DNA of 64,000 nt from Sphingomonas hankookensis (lineage in GTDB: Bacteria > Pseudomonadota > Alphaproteobacteria > Sphingomonadales > Sphingomonadaceae): NCBI RefSeq assembly GCF_028551275.1, contig NZ_CP117025.1, positions 1,793,501 through 1,857,500 of the forward strand, given 5' to 3'. Positions 56,767 through 64,000 of this stretch are shown one piece after another. Under the pieces are notes generated by a model. It was not told the origin of the DNA, made no database searches, and worked only from the letters and a program-made list of their open reading frames with translations. Position 1 is the stretch's first letter. Each line of letters opens with the position of its first letter. The position numbers were made by a program, and so were the translations under genes.

Positions 56767-58124
56767 TCACCGCTGCCGCCTGGGCGGGGAAGAAGTTCGC
56801 GGTGCTGGGGCTGGCTCGCTCTGGCGCCGCGACGGTGCGCGCGTTGCTGGCGGGTGGCGCGGAAGTCATTGCGTGGGATGGAGATGGGGCGAAGCGCGAC
56901 GCCCTTTCTCCCTCTCCCCGCTCGCGGGGAGAGGGGACTTCTCCTTCTTCTCCGACGACAGCACTCGCGACACCCCCTCTCCCAACCCTCTCCCCCATGG
57001 GGGAGAGGGCTTTGGTCATCGCCGATCCGTTGTCGATCGACCTCACCGGCTTCGATGGCGTCGTCGTGTCTCCCGGCGTACCGCTCAACCGCCACCCGAT
57101 CGCCGCCCACGCCGGCGACACCCCCATCATCGGCGACATCGAACTCTTCGCCCAGGCCCGCGCCGACCTGCCGCCGCACAAGGTCGTCGGCATCACCGGC
57201 ACCAACGGCAAGTCGACCACCACCGCGCTGATCCACCACATCCTCGAACAGGCCGGCATCCCCACACGCATGGGCGGCAATATCGGCCTGCCGATCCTCG
57301 CGCAGGACCCGCTGCCCGCCGGCGGCGTCTATGTCCTCGAACTGTCGAGCTACCAGATCGACCTGACCCGCAGCCTCGACTGCGACGTCGCGGTGCTGCT
57401 CAACATCACCCCCGACCATCTCGACCGCTATGCCGGTTTCGGAGCCTATGCCGCGTCCAAGGCCCGTCTGTTCGCGATGCAGTCGTCCGGTCGTGTTGCG
57501 GTGATCGGCACAGGCGATGCGGCGTCTGCCGCGATTGCGGACACCGTTCCGCACGCCGTCCGCATCGCCGTCCCGGCCGAAGCGCCGGCTTTCGGTCCCG
57601 CGCTCGCCGGCCCGCACAACGCCCAGAACGCGCTGACCGCCATCGCCGTCTGCGAGGCATTGGGCCTCGACACCGACACCATCCGCGCCGGCCTCCAAAG
57701 CTACCGGGCCTTGCCACACCGCATGGCGCACGTCGCCGACGTGAACGGCGTCGCTTATGTCGACGACAGCAAGGCGACGAACCCCGATTCCACCGCGCCC
57801 GCGCTCAACGCGTTCGCACGCATCCACTGGATCGTCGGCGGGCTTGCCAAGTCGGACGACCTCGATGCCTGCCGCCCCGGTTTCGGCAATGTCGTCCACG
57901 CCTATACCATCGGCACCGCCGCGCAGCGCTTTGCCGAACTTCTGCAACCCGACATGGCCGTAACCATCGCCAACACATTGGACGAGGCGGTGAAATTGGC
58001 CGCGACAGCCGCGCGACCCGGCGATACCGTATTGCTGTCGCCGGCGTGCGCGTCGTTCGACCAGTTCAGCGATTTCGAAGCGCGGGGCCGCGCCTTCGCG
58101 GCGGCAGTGGGGGCATTGCAATGA
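56763..58124 (+). CDS. murD: UDP-MurNAc-L-alanine:D-glutamate ligase MurD with an in-frame repeat insertion
   Basis: The 453-residue Mur ligase has [19 protein letters not shown] in domain 1, GTNGKST (about 147-153), [19 protein letters not shown] and [10 protein letters not shown]. Between the second strand of domain 1 ([14 protein letters not shown]) and [10 protein letters not shown] there are about 36 extra residues (47-82, Ser/Pro/Thr/Arg rich) that MurD proteins normally lack. These are encoded by a palindromic repeat. The reading frame stays open and all catalytic motifs are intact, so the gene is probably functional. It overlaps ftsW by 4 bp. Confidence 0.94.
   Translation: MITAAAWAGKKFAVLGLARSGAATVRALLAGGAEVIAWDGDGAKRDALSPSPRSRGEGTSPSSPTTALATPPLPTLSPMGERALVIADPLSIDLTGFDGVVVSPGVPLNRHPIAAHAGDTPIIGDIELFAQARADLPPHKVVGITGTNGKSTTTALIHHILEQAGIPTRMGGNIGLPILAQDPLPAGGVYVLELSSYQIDLTRSLDCDVAVLLNITPDHLDRYAGFGAYAASKARLFAMQSSGRVAVIGTGDAASAAIADTVPHAVRIAVPAEAPAFGPALAGPHNAQNALTAIAVCEALGLDTDTIRAGLQSYRALPHRMAHVADVNGVAYVDDSKATNPDSTAPALNAFARIHWIVGGLAKSDDLDACRPGFGNVVHAYTIGTAAQRFAELLQPDMAVTIANTLDEAVKLAATAARPGDTVLLSPACASFDQFSDFEARGRAFAAAVGALQ
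56910..57009. repeat. Palindromic repeat element inside murD
   Basis: Two hairpins lie within the coding sequence. The first is a perfect 12-bp stem (56910-56921 with 56924-56935, arm CCCTCTCCCCGC) and a 2-nt loop. The second is a perfect 24-nt palindrome at 56986-57009 centred on CCATGG. A third C-rich CCCTCTCCC lies at 56975-56983. This CCCTCTCCCC family is normally intergenic; here it is translated without a stop or frameshift. Confidence 0.85.
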
Positions 58125-59353
58125 CGGATATGGGTCGCGGGCGCGATGTCCGGGCGCTGCGCCAGCGGGTGGAGACGCTGCAGGGCCGTAGCGCGCGCTC
58201 GCCGATCGGCGCGTGGTTCCGCGAAGTCGACCGGGTGCTGCTGCTGATCGCGATGGTACTGATCGCCATCGGCCTCGTCGCGGTCGCCGCCGCGTCGCCC
58301 GCATCCGCCGTGCGCTATTCGGGTGGTGACGTCACCGTCCCGCCGATGATGTATTTCTGGCGACAGGCCGGGTGGATCGCACTCTCCTTCCCGGTGATGA
58401 TCGTCGTGTCGATGCTGCCGGTCACGCTGGCGCGGCGGCTGTGCCTGCTCGGCGCGGGCGTCCTGGTTCTTGCGCTGATGGTCACCCCGTTCGTCGGCGT
58501 GGAGGCAAACGGCGCGCGGCGCTGGATCAACCTCGGGGTCGGGCAGTTCCAGCCGTCCGAGTTCCTGAAACCCATGTTCATCGTGACGACCGCATGGCTG
58601 TTGTCGCTACGCGCGAAGGACCCGCAGCTGCCGATGCTGTGGGTCACCGGCGCGCTGACCGCGGTCATTGCCGGCTGCCTGATGCTCCAGCCCGATTTCG
58701 GGCAGACGGTGATCTTCTGCGGCGTGTGGGCGGCGTTGCTCATCATCTCCGGCATTCCGGTCCGCACCATGGCGATGCTCGGCGCCGCCGGCATTGGCAT
58801 GGTCGCGGCCGCCTACACCTTCTACGGCACCGCCCGCGTCCGCATCGACGGCTTCCTGTTCCCCGATCCCGAAAGCGCGGCGACCGACAGCTATCAGGTC
58901 GACATGGCGCATGCCGTGCTGACCGCGGGTGGGGTAATCGGCACCGGCCCGGGCGGCGGGCGCGTGAAGTTCAAGCTACCCGAGGCACATACCGACTATA
59001 TCTTTGCGGTGGTCGGCGAAGAGTTCGGCCTGATCGCCTGCGCGATCATCGCGATCATCTTCCTCGCGATTGTCGTGCGCGTCTTCGTCCGCCTGCTCGA
59101 CGAAGAGGATGCGTTCAAGCTGCTCGCCGCCGCCGGCCTTGCGGTCCAGTTCGGGGCGCAGGCGCTCATCAACATGGCGGTCAATGTCGGCATCGCCCCG
59201 TCCAAGGGGATGACGCTGCCGTTCATCTCGTACGGCGGGTCGTCGATGATCGCCTTGTCGATCGGCATGGGACTGCTGCTCGCTTTCACACGCCGGAACC
59301 CGTATCTGAGCCGCTCACCTTACGGCCCACAGCGCTGGAGCGGAGCGAAATGA
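58121..59353 (+). CDS. ftsW: Lipid II polymerase FtsW
   Basis: The 410-residue SEDS protein has about ten membrane helices and the family motifs GARRWINLGVGQFQPSEFLK, LMLQPDFGQTV, PEAHTDYIFAVVGEEFG and a C-terminal FISYGGSSM. It polymerises glycan strands at the septum with FtsI. The true start is ATG 58121, which overlaps murD by 4 bp; the longer open frame upstream is a shadow of murD. Confidence 0.96.
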   Translation: MTDMGRGRDVRALRQRVETLQGRSARSPIGAWFREVDRVLLLIAMVLIAIGLVAVAAASPASAVRYSGGDVTVPPMMYFWRQAGWIALSFPVMIVVSMLPVTLARRLCLLGAGVLVLALMVTPFVGVEANGARRWINLGVGQFQPSEFLKPMFIVTTAWLLSLRAKDPQLPMLWVTGALTAVIAGCLMLQPDFGQTVIFCGVWAALLIISGIPVRTMAMLGAAGIGMVAAAYTFYGTARVRIDGFLFPDPESAATDSYQVDMAHAVLTAGGVIGTGPGGGRVKFKLPEAHTDYIFAVVGEEFGLIACAIIAIIFLAIVVRVFVRLLDEEDAFKLLAAAGLAVQFGAQALINMAVNVGIAPSKGMTLPFISYGGSSMIALSIGMGLLLAFTRRNPYLSRSPYGPQRWSGAK

Positions 59354-60495
59354 GCAAGCATTATGTCCTGGCCGCCGGGGGCACCGGGGGACATATGGTC
59401 CCGGCCGCGGCGCTGGCGACCGAACTGACCCGGCGCGGCCACCGCGTCGCGCTGGTCAGCGACGAACGCGGCGTGCGCTTTCCCGACCTGTTCGATGGCA
59501 TCCAGACCCATGTCCTGCCGGCCGGACGCCTGTCGGGCGGTCCGATCGGCTGGGCGAAGGCCGCGCGGCAGATGCTGGCCGGCCGGTCGATGGCGATCGA
59601 GCTGTACAAGACTTTCCGCCCCTCCGCCGTGATCGGCTTCGGCGGCTATCCAGCGCTCCCTGCACTGCTGGCGGCCTTCGCGCAGAAGGTGCCGACGATC
59701 ATCCATGAACAAAATGCCGTGCTGGGCCGGGTCAACCGGCTGGTCGCGGGCAGCGTGCATGGCATCGCCACCAGCTACGAACGGGTCGACCGTCTTAAGG
59801 ACAGCCACGTCCCCAAGACCCATCTGGTCGGCAATCCGGTGCGAGAGAGCGTCCTCGCCCTGCGCGAACGTCCCTATCCGGCGCTGGATGAGGACGGCAT
59901 CTTCCGCGTGCTGGTCACCGGCGGCAGCCAGGGGGCGAGCATTTTGAGCCAGGTCGTCCCCGACGGCCTCGCGCTGCTGCCCGTTGCGTTCCGCCGCCGG
60001 ATGCAGGTGACGCATCAGGCGCGGATCGAGGATATCGACGCCGTGCGCGCCAAATACGCCGAACACGGCATCCCCGCCGAAATCGCGACCTATCTCCCCG
60101 ATCTGCCCGACCGGCTGGCATGGAGCCATGTCGTGATCGCCCGGGCGGGGGCGTCGACCATCGCAGAACTGACAGCCGCCGGCCGTCCCGCGATCCTCGT
60201 GCCGCTGCCCGGTGCGACCGACGATCACCAGACCGCCAATTGCCGCGAAATCGTGGGCGCCGGCGGCGCGCGGTCGATCCAGCAGACGCAATTCACTGCG
60301 ACCGAACTCGCCAAGCAGATTCAGAAGCTCGGCCTCGACCCCGCAGCGCTCGCCAATGCGGCGGCGCGCGCGCGCAGCTGCGGCCGGCCGTTCGCCGTCC
60401 GCGACCTCGCCGACCTGGTCGAGAGCGTCGACGCACCCAAGGCGAAAGTGGGCAAGATCACCCCCGCCAAACGACAGAAGGAAGCATTTGCGTGA
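59350..60495 (+). CDS. murG: Lipid II synthase glycosyltransferase MurG
   Basis: The 381-residue GT28 enzyme has [12 protein letters not shown] (residues 8-19), [29 protein letters not shown], and [30 protein letters not shown]. It adds GlcNAc to lipid I at the inner face of the membrane. It overlaps ftsW and murC by 4 bp. Confidence 0.96.
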   Translation: MSKHYVLAAGGTGGHMVPAAALATELTRRGHRVALVSDERGVRFPDLFDGIQTHVLPAGRLSGGPIGWAKAARQMLAGRSMAIELYKTFRPSAVIGFGGYPALPALLAAFAQKVPTIIHEQNAVLGRVNRLVAGSVHGIATSYERVDRLKDSHVPKTHLVGNPVRESVLALRERPYPALDEDGIFRVLVTGGSQGASILSQVVPDGLALLPVAFRRRMQVTHQARIEDIDAVRAKYAEHGIPAEIATYLPDLPDRLAWSHVVIARAGASTIAELTAAGRPAILVPLPGATDDHQTANCREIVGAGGARSIQQTQFTATELAKQIQKLGLDPAALANAAARARSCGRPFAVRDLADLVESVDAPKAKVGKITPAKRQKEAFA

Positions 60496-61898
60496 AGGGC
60501 GTCGCGACCGACATCGGCACGATCCATTTCGTCGGCATCGGCGGCATCGGCATGTCGGGCATTGCCGAGGTGATGCATAATCTCGGCTATAAGGTGCAGG
60601 GATCGGACGTGGCCGAGGGCTATGTCGTCGACGGCCTGCGCGCGCGCGGCATCGACGTGCATATCGGCCACAAGGCGGAGAATGTGGAGGGCGTGGCGGT
60701 CGTTGTCACCTCGACCGCGATCAAGCCCGGCAATCCCGAACGTGACCATGCGCTGGCCAAGCGCATCCCGGTGGTCCGCCGCGCCGAAATGCTGGCCGAA
60801 CTGATGCGGCTGAAATCGACCGTCGCGGTCGCGGGGACGCATGGTAAGACCACCACGACCTCGCTGATCGCCGCGCTGCTCGATGCCGGCGGCGTCGACC
60901 CCACCGTCATCAACGGCGGCATCATCAACAGCTACGGCTCGAACGCCCGGCTGGGCGCGTCCGACTGGATGGTGGTCGAGGCGGACGAGAGCGACGGCAG
61001 CTTCCTGCGCCTCGACGGCACGATCGCGGTCGTCACCAACATCGACCCCGAACATCTCGACCATTATGGCAGCTTCGACCGGGCGAAGGACGCCTATGTC
61101 GAATTCATCGAGAACGTACCCTTCTACGGCGCGGCGGTGCTGTGCCTCGACCATCCCGAAGTGCAGGCGCTGATCCCACGCATCCGCGACCGCCGCATCG
61201 TCACCTATGGCTTTGCTGCGCAGGCCGACGTGCGCGGGGTCGAGGTGACGGCGGGCCGCGACGGCAACCGCTTCGACTGCGTGGTCCGCGACCGTGACGG
61301 CCAGACCCGGACGATCGAGGGCATCCAGCTGCCGATGGCCGGTCGCCACAATGTCCAGAACGCGCTGGCAGCGATCGCGGTCGCGGTCGAGCTGGGCCTC
61401 GACGACGCGACCATCGCGCAGGGCTTTGCCAAGTTCGGGGGCGTGAAGCGCCGCTTCACCCGCGTCGGCGAAGTCGCCGGCATGACCGTCATCGACGATT
61501 ACGGCCACCATCCGGTCGAAATCCGCGCCGTCCTGTCCGCCGCACGCGAAGCGACCGGCGGCCGGGTGATCGCCGTGGTCCAGCCGCATCGCTACTCGCG
61601 GCTCGGCGCGCTGATGGACGAGTTCGCACAGGCGTTCAACGATGCCGACGCGGTCCATGTCCTTCCCGTCTATGCCGCCGGCGAAGCGCCGGTCGAGGGC
61701 GTCAGTGCCGAGGCGCTGGTCGACGGCATCCGCCTGCGCGGCCACCGCTCGGCACAGGTCGCTGCGGACAAGGATGCTCTTGCCGCCGCGCTGGCCGCTG
61801 AGGGCCAAAACGGCGACCTGATCGTCTGCCTCGGCGCCGGTGACATTACCAAGATCGCTGCCGGCCTGCCCGCTGCGATTCAGGAGCGGCTCGCATGA
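60492..61898 (+). CDS. murC: UDP-MurNAc-L-alanine ligase MurC
   Basis: The 468-residue Mur ligase has [20 protein letters not shown] near the start, [12 protein letters not shown] (about 114-125), [22 protein letters not shown] and [10 protein letters not shown]. The start is GTG 60492, overlapping murG by 4 bp. The next gene is a small unknown ORF that overlaps its stop by 4 bp. Confidence 0.97.
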   Translation: MKGVATDIGTIHFVGIGGIGMSGIAEVMHNLGYKVQGSDVAEGYVVDGLRARGIDVHIGHKAENVEGVAVVVTSTAIKPGNPERDHALAKRIPVVRRAEMLAELMRLKSTVAVAGTHGKTTTTSLIAALLDAGGVDPTVINGGIINSYGSNARLGASDWMVVEADESDGSFLRLDGTIAVVTNIDPEHLDHYGSFDRAKDAYVEFIENVPFYGAAVLCLDHPEVQALIPRIRDRRIVTYGFAAQADVRGVEVTAGRDGNRFDCVVRDRDGQTRTIEGIQLPMAGRHNVQNALAAIAVAVELGLDDATIAQGFAKFGGVKRRFTRVGEVAGMTVIDDYGHHPVEIRAVLSAAREATGGRVIAVVQPHRYSRLGALMDEFAQAFNDADAVHVLPVYAAGEAPVEGVSAEALVDGIRLRGHRSAQVAADKDALAAALAAEGQNGDLIVCLGAGDITKIAAGLPAAIQERLA

Positions 61899-62089
61899 GC
61901 GACTGGTTCTCGACCGCGATCGAGATGCAGCGCGAAATCCTGCGCGCGCAACAGGCGCAGCTCGACGCCGCCAAGAAGCTGCTCGACACTGCCGAGACGC
62001 GCGACATGGCGGAGGTCGGCAAGCAGATCGCCGATGCACAGGCCGAAGCCTGGACCGCATGGGCGCGCTTCTGGGGCAGCGGAAAATGA
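61895..62089 (+). CDS. Small helical protein between murC and murB
   Basis: The 64-residue protein is predicted to be almost all helix ([20 protein letters not shown], then [20 protein letters not shown]), with an amphipathic pattern and an aromatic C-terminus ending FWGSGK. It has no membrane segment or signal peptide. It overlaps murC and murB by 4 bp each, so it is co-translated with the peptidoglycan genes. A distant likeness to phasin-type helices is possible. No known function. Confidence 0.8.
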   Translation: MSDWFSTAIEMQREILRAQQAQLDAAKKLLDTAETRDMAEVGKQIADAQAEAWTAWARFWGSGK

Positions 62090-62967
62090 CCCTTCCGCCG
62101 GTCCGTGGCAAGCTGACCGCGAACGCCCCGCTCGCGCCCCTCGTCTGGTTCAAGGCGGGCGGCGCGGCTGAGTGGCTGTTCGAACCGGCCGACACGGACG
62201 ATCTCTGCAATTTCCTCCGGGCGCTCGACCCGTCGGTGCCGGTGATGGGGCTGGGCCTCGGTTCCAACCTGATCGTCCGCGATGGCGGCGTGCCCGGTGT
62301 CGTCGTCCGCCTCGGCAAACCGTTCGCCAAGGTTGCGGCGGACGGGCTGACGCTGACCTGCGGTGGCGGGGCGAGCGGCATTCTCGTCTCCTCGACCGCG
62401 CGCGATGCCGGGATCGCCGGGGTCGAGTTCCTGCGTTCGATCCCCGGAACGGTCGGTGGTTTCGTGCGGATGAACGGCGGCGCCTATGGCCGCGAGGTAG
62501 CCGACGTGCTGGTCGAGGCGCAGGTCGTTACCCGCGACGGCACGCTGACGACGTTTTCGAACGCCGACGTCAACTACCGCTACCGCCATAGCGACCTGCC
62601 CGAAGGCGCGATCGTCGTGTCCGCGACCTTTCGCGGCGAGACGGGCGATCCGGCCTCGATCCAGGCCGAAATGGACCGCATCGCGGCGGCCCGCGAAGCC
62701 TCGCAACCGCTCCGCAGCAAGACCGGCGGTTCCACCTTCAAGAACCCGGACGGGCGCAAGGCGTGGGCGCTCGTCGACGCCGCTGGCTGTCGGGGCTTGC
62801 GCAAGGGCGACGCGCAGGTATCGGAAAAACACTGCAATTTCCTGCTCAACACCGGCAACGCCACCAGCGCCGATATCGAGGCATTGGGCGAGGAAGTCCG
62901 CGGGAAGGTGCTGGCGCAATCGGGCGTAACGCTGGAATGGGAAATCCAGCGGGTAGGGCGGGCGTGA
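62086..62967 (+). CDS. murB: UDP-MurNAc dehydrogenase MurB
   Basis: The 293-residue FAD protein has VWFKAGGAAEWLFEP, LGLGSNLIVRDGG, the FAD loop SIPGTVGGFVRMNGGAYG, YRYRHSDLP, the catalytic serine in KTGGSTFKNP and SEKHCNFLLN with a late glutamate. It reduces UDP-enolpyruvyl-GlcNAc with NADPH. ATG 62086 overlaps the small ORF by 4 bp. Confidence 0.96.
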   Translation: MTLPPVRGKLTANAPLAPLVWFKAGGAAEWLFEPADTDDLCNFLRALDPSVPVMGLGLGSNLIVRDGGVPGVVVRLGKPFAKVAADGLTLTCGGGASGILVSSTARDAGIAGVEFLRSIPGTVGGFVRMNGGAYGREVADVLVEAQVVTRDGTLTTFSNADVNYRYRHSDLPEGAIVVSATFRGETGDPASIQAEMDRIAAAREASQPLRSKTGGSTFKNPDGRKAWALVDAAGCRGLRKGDAQVSEKHCNFLLNTGNATSADIEALGEEVRGKVLAQSGVTLEWEIQRVGRA

Positions 62968-62987
62968 TGGCCCCGCACTCAACCTCC

Positions 62988-63109
62988 CCGTTCGGTTCGA
63001 GCAGCTTCGAGCGCAGTCGAGAAGCGTCCGTCGAGAACGCCCGTGCCACAACCACCGCCTTCTCGACTTCGGGTCTCGACAGGCTCGACCCTGCGCTCGA
63101 AGCAAACGG
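62988..63109. repeat. Long inverted repeat between murB and ddl
   Basis: A left arm (62988-63024) and right arm (63059-63109) share CGAG/CTCG-rich inverted segments with several internal TTCGAGC and TCGAGAAG units, built like the interspersed repeats known from sphingomonad genomes. It is the only sizeable non-coding gap in the otherwise overlapping mur cluster. Confidence 0.7.
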
Positions 63110-63139
63110 AACTTGCAACATAACGAAGGAACCGACCGC

Positions 63140-64000
63140 GTGACCGACCCCCTCAACATCGTCGTCCTCATGGGCGGCTGGTCGTCGGAACGCGAAGTCT
63201 CGCTCATGTCCGGCGCCGGCGTCGCGACTGCGCTGGAGTCGCTCGGCCATAAGGTCACCCGCATCGACATGGACCGGAACATCGCTGCCCGCCTGACCGA
63301 AGCGAAGCCCGACCTCGTCTTCAACGCGCTCCATGGCTCACCCGGCGAGGACGGCACGGTGCAGGGCATGATGGACCTGATGGGGCTGCGCTACACTCAT
63401 AGCGGCCTAGCGACCTCGGTCATCGCAATCGACAAGGTGCTGACCAAGCACGCGCTCGTGCCCGCGGGCGTCCCGATGCCCGGCGGGCGCATCGTCAGGA
63501 CCGAGGAACTGTTCGAACGCGACCCGCTCCCACGCCCCTATGTCCTGAAGCCGGTGAGCGAAGGCTCCTCGGTCGGCGTCGCCATCGTCACCGACGACAG
63601 CAATTACGGCAATCCGATCGCGCAAGCCTCGAAGGGTCCGTGGCAGGAATTCGACGAACTCCTTGCCGAACCCTTCATCCGTGGCCGCGAACTGACCACC
63701 GCCGTGCTCGGCGACCGCGCGCTGGGCGTGACCGAACTGAAGCCCAAGAGCGGTTTCTACGATTACGACAGCAAGTACACCGACGGCCTGACCGAACATG
63801 TCTGCCCCGCCGACATTCCCGACGACATCGCGCAGGCGTGCATGGCCTATGCCGTCACTGCCCACCGCGTGCTGGGCTGCAAGGGCGCCTCGCGCACCGA
63901 TTTCCGCTGGGACGACGAACGCGGCATCGACGGCCTCTTCGTGCTCGAAACCAATACCCAGCCGGGCATGACCCCGCTAAGCCTCGTCCCCGAACAGGCG
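63140..64000 (+). CDS. ddl: D-alanine-D-alanine ligase Ddl (3' end outside window)
   Basis: The first 287 residues are visible, out of about 305. It begins TDPLNIVVLMGGWSSEREVSLMSG, followed by NALHGSPGEDGTVQG, YVLKPVSEGSSVGVAIV and LETNTQPGMT near the window end. It makes the D-Ala-D-Ala used by MurF. The start is GTG 63140 with an AAGGA about 10 nt upstream. The 172-bp gap from murB holds a long repeat. Confidence 0.95.
   Translation, partial: MTDPLNIVVLMGGWSSEREVSLMSGAGVATALESLGHKVTRIDMDRNIAARLTEAKPDLVFNALHGSPGEDGTVQGMMDLMGLRYTHSGLATSVIAIDKVLTKHALVPAGVPMPGGRIVRTEELFERDPLPRPYVLKPVSEGSSVGVAIVTDDSNYGNPIAQASKGPWQEFDELLAEPFIRGRELTTAVLGDRALGVTELKPKSGFYDYDSKYTDGLTEHVCPADIPDDIAQACMAYAVTAHRVLGCKGASRTDFRWDDERGIDGLFVLETNTQPGMTPLSLVPEQA

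Noticed and set aside
56873..58120. N-terminal extension of ftsW across murD
   Set aside because: The upstream part is an out-of-frame reading of murD. ATG 58121 gives normal FtsW length and the operon's 4-bp overlap.
60321..62381. A 686-codon minus-strand frame over murC
   Set aside because: Antisense shadow without homology. murC, the small ORF and murB explain the region.

Overview
The window comes from a high-GC alphaproteobacterium, most likely a Sphingomonadaceae member (Sphingomonas-like). This rests on the order of the mra/mur/fts cell-wall cluster, an aerobic (CobG/CobN-type) cobalamin pathway, HWE-family kinases and interspersed palindromic repeats. Taxonomy is inferred from gene content and not measured.

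Layout. (1) 1-17163: a nearly continuous adenosylcobalamin operon: cobN (3' end only), G, H, I, J, K (antisense), L, E, M, B, F, O, bluB, a DUF1636 gene, cobT, cobC, cobS, cobD, cbiB, cobQ, cobU. It covers oxygen-dependent corrin-ring synthesis, a,c-amidation, adenosylation, lower-ligand (DMB) synthesis and nucleotide-loop assembly. Almost every junction is a 4-bp or similarly short stop/start overlap. (2) 17164-17669: non-coding DNA with several perfect hairpins, then a minus-strand signalling block: response regulator, HWE histidine kinase, hybrid kinase, and an MHYT-PAS-GGDEF-EAL protein. (3) 25.7-38.5 kb: an accessory region of redox and detoxification genes (SDRs, QorB-like reductase, LigB-type dioxygenase, quinone reductases, DJ-1/PfpI protein, two ABM monooxygenases, glutathione-dependent formaldehyde dehydrogenase) with LysR and TetR regulators and gene relics. 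(4) 38.5-43.1 kb: a gene graveyard (aldo/keto reductase fragment, frameshifted LOV histidine kinase, GGDEF fragment, IS66 and IS481 fragments), then a 645-aa tyrosine recombinase whose gene sits 77 bp from the 3' end of tRNA-Glu(TTC). This is the usual layout of an integrated-element boundary. (5) 43.2-48.8 kb: housekeeping genes recJ, metZ, apaG, a GcvA-like LysR gene, a cysteine synthase gene and a small membrane protein. (6) 48.8-64 kb: the dcw cluster mraZ, rsmH, ftsL, ftsI, murE, murF, mraY, murD, ftsW, murG, murC, a small unknown ORF, murB, ddl (cut by the window end), preceded by two MraZ-type repeat arrays.

Most notable: an in-frame palindromic repeat inside murD that adds about 36 residues; a small unknown gene translationally coupled between murC and murB; two 10-bp-phased MraZ-box arrays; cobK lying antisense inside the cob operon with a start codon overlapping that of cobL; and the possibility that the B12 operon belongs to a tRNA-Glu-integrated element. 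I found no clear wholly new system. The strongest leads are those listed as findings.
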